Below are positions 63,497 to 64,000 of a DNA stretch of 64,000 nucleotides, in pieces. The notes under the pieces are model-generated. The model did no database searches and had not been told where the DNA came from. It worked only from the letters and a program-made list of their open reading frames with translations. Made by a program: the position numbers and the translations under genes. This DNA is from Marivivens aquimaris (lineage in GTDB: Bacteria > Pseudomonadota > Alphaproteobacteria > Rhodobacterales > Rhodobacteraceae), in NCBI RefSeq assembly GCF_015220045.1, contig NZ_JADBGB010000004.1, forward strand, positions 62,001 to 126,000. The letters are read 5' to 3'. Numbering within the stretch: position 1 is the first letter of the stretch; every line of letters starts with the position of its first letter.

Positions 63497-64000
63497 CAGC
63501 CGGCTCGCTTGTAATCGGGCAGCAACGCCGCCTTGGCCACGTATCCGCCAGCGTCAAGCGCCTGCCCCGCCTCGCGCGCCGCCGTGATCACGTCATCGGC
63601 GAAGACCGGCCGCTTGCGGTGATCGCCGGTGACCACCACCAGCACCTCGGCGCCCGCATCTCCGGTTGCCTCGATCGAGCGGACCACGTCGGCCGGGATC
63701 GAATAGGTGTCGCGCTCGCCCAAATCGACGGTCACGTCGGCGCCCTCGTTGAGGCTCAGCCGGACCTGCCCGGAGCGGACGATCAGCACCATCTTTTCGG
63801 CCAGGGTGAAGGGGCTCACCCGTCGCCCGGCGCCGAGCCGAAGCCACTCGATCGAAAAGCCGTGCGGATTGGTGATCAGCGCGGCATGGTCGCGGTTCTG
63901 AGTCAGACCGGAGCCGATGACCGGCGCGATTTCGGCACCGCAGCCGGGCAATGCCGCATCTATGAAGGCCGGCCGGAAATCCCGGACGCCCTCGGTCACC
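63496..64000 (-). CDS. Cupin-like protein (5' end outside window)
   Basis: At least 167 residues: WLRLGAGRRVSPFTLAEKMVLIVRSGQVRLSLNEGADVTVDLGERDTYSIPADVVRSIEATGDAGAEVLVVVTGD is a single cupin barrel. A GTG at 63999 could be a start, but the frame is open to the window edge, so the true N-terminus is unknown. It overlaps the aldolase start. A sugar isomerase or sensing role is possible. Confidence 0.7.
   Translation of the reverse strand, partial: VTEGVRDFRPAFIDAALPGCGAEIAPVIGSGLTQNRDHAALITNPHGFSIEWLRLGAGRRVSPFTLAEKMVLIVRSGQVRLSLNEGADVTVDLGERDTYSIPADVVRSIEATGDAGAEVLVVVTGDHRKRPVFADDVITAAREAGQALDAGGYVAKAALLPDYKRAG

Overview
The window reads like accessory DNA (a plasmid, chromid or genomic island) of a marine alphaproteobacterium of the Rhodobacteraceae/Roseobacter type. 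This is an inference from gene content: a VirB-type type IV secretion operon, many TRAP and ABC uptake systems, a hut operon using the HutF/HutG route, and hydroxyproline and tetronate catabolism. No rRNA, tRNA or CRISPR array was seen.

Layout. (1) 1-4.5 kb: start of a leftward conjugation operon (virB1-virB2-virB3-virB4, virB4 running off the left edge), with a small exported protein and an Xre regulator facing right. (2) 4.6-7.1 kb: a leftward metal-response operon (transglutaminase-like protein, cation diffusion facilitator, isoprenylcysteine-methyltransferase-like protein) driven by a textbook MerR-type promoter and its divergent MerR regulator. (3) 7.4-12 kb: gluconate kinase plus a TRAP transporter, with a divergent LacI-family repressor and a perfect 22-bp operator. 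(4) 12.1-18.1 kb: an orphan tyrosine recombinase, a TetR-controlled YCII/MAPEG/EVE/TfoX-like operon, an exported protein whose upstream palindrome repeats one found beside the virB operon, and an ABC exporter whose permease is truncated. (5) 18.2-32.5 kb: a PhyH dioxygenase and LysR regulator, a 1001-residue kinase/M23/class III aminotransferase fusion downstream of hutF-hutC, the divergent hutI-hutH-hutG-hutU operon ending in a Rieske oxygenase, and a GlxA-type regulator. (6) 32.5-35.2 kb: creatinase and kynureninase, the latter with its 5' end replaced by an insertion sequence. (7) 36.6-56.1 kb: a visibly more GC-rich block that reads as a complete hydroxyproline/hydroxyprolyl-peptide pathway. 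It carries a dipeptide ABC transporter, Xaa-Pro aminopeptidase, TRAP transporter, 4-hydroxyproline epimerase, D-hydroxyproline dehydrogenase, pyrroline-hydroxycarboxylate deaminase and ketoglutarate semialdehyde dehydrogenase, plus a second branch of a trans-3-hydroxyproline-dehydratase-like protein and a pyrroline-2-carboxylate-reductase-like protein. A GntR/FCD regulator and an Xre-cupin regulator sit with it, and similar operator-like sequences recur across the block. (8) 56.2-59.1 kb: nested insertion sequences (IS66 inside an IS6-type transposase gene, then an ISKra4-type element cutting the IS66 transposase). (9) 59.3-64 kb: a leftward tetronate operon (cupin, HpcH/HpaI aldolase, alpha/beta hydrolase, otnK, otnC, otnI), open at the right edge.

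How the parts work together. The window is a patchwork of small scavenging modules, most paired with a dedicated regulator and an uptake system, stitched together by insertion sequences. The hydroxyproline block is the most complete: uptake of peptides, release of hydroxyproline, conversion to 2-oxoglutarate, and a shared candidate operator. The points most worth following up are the HutC-linked kinase/peptidase/lyase fusion, the Rieske oxygenase at the end of the hut operon, and the MerR/transglutaminase/CDF/methyltransferase module.
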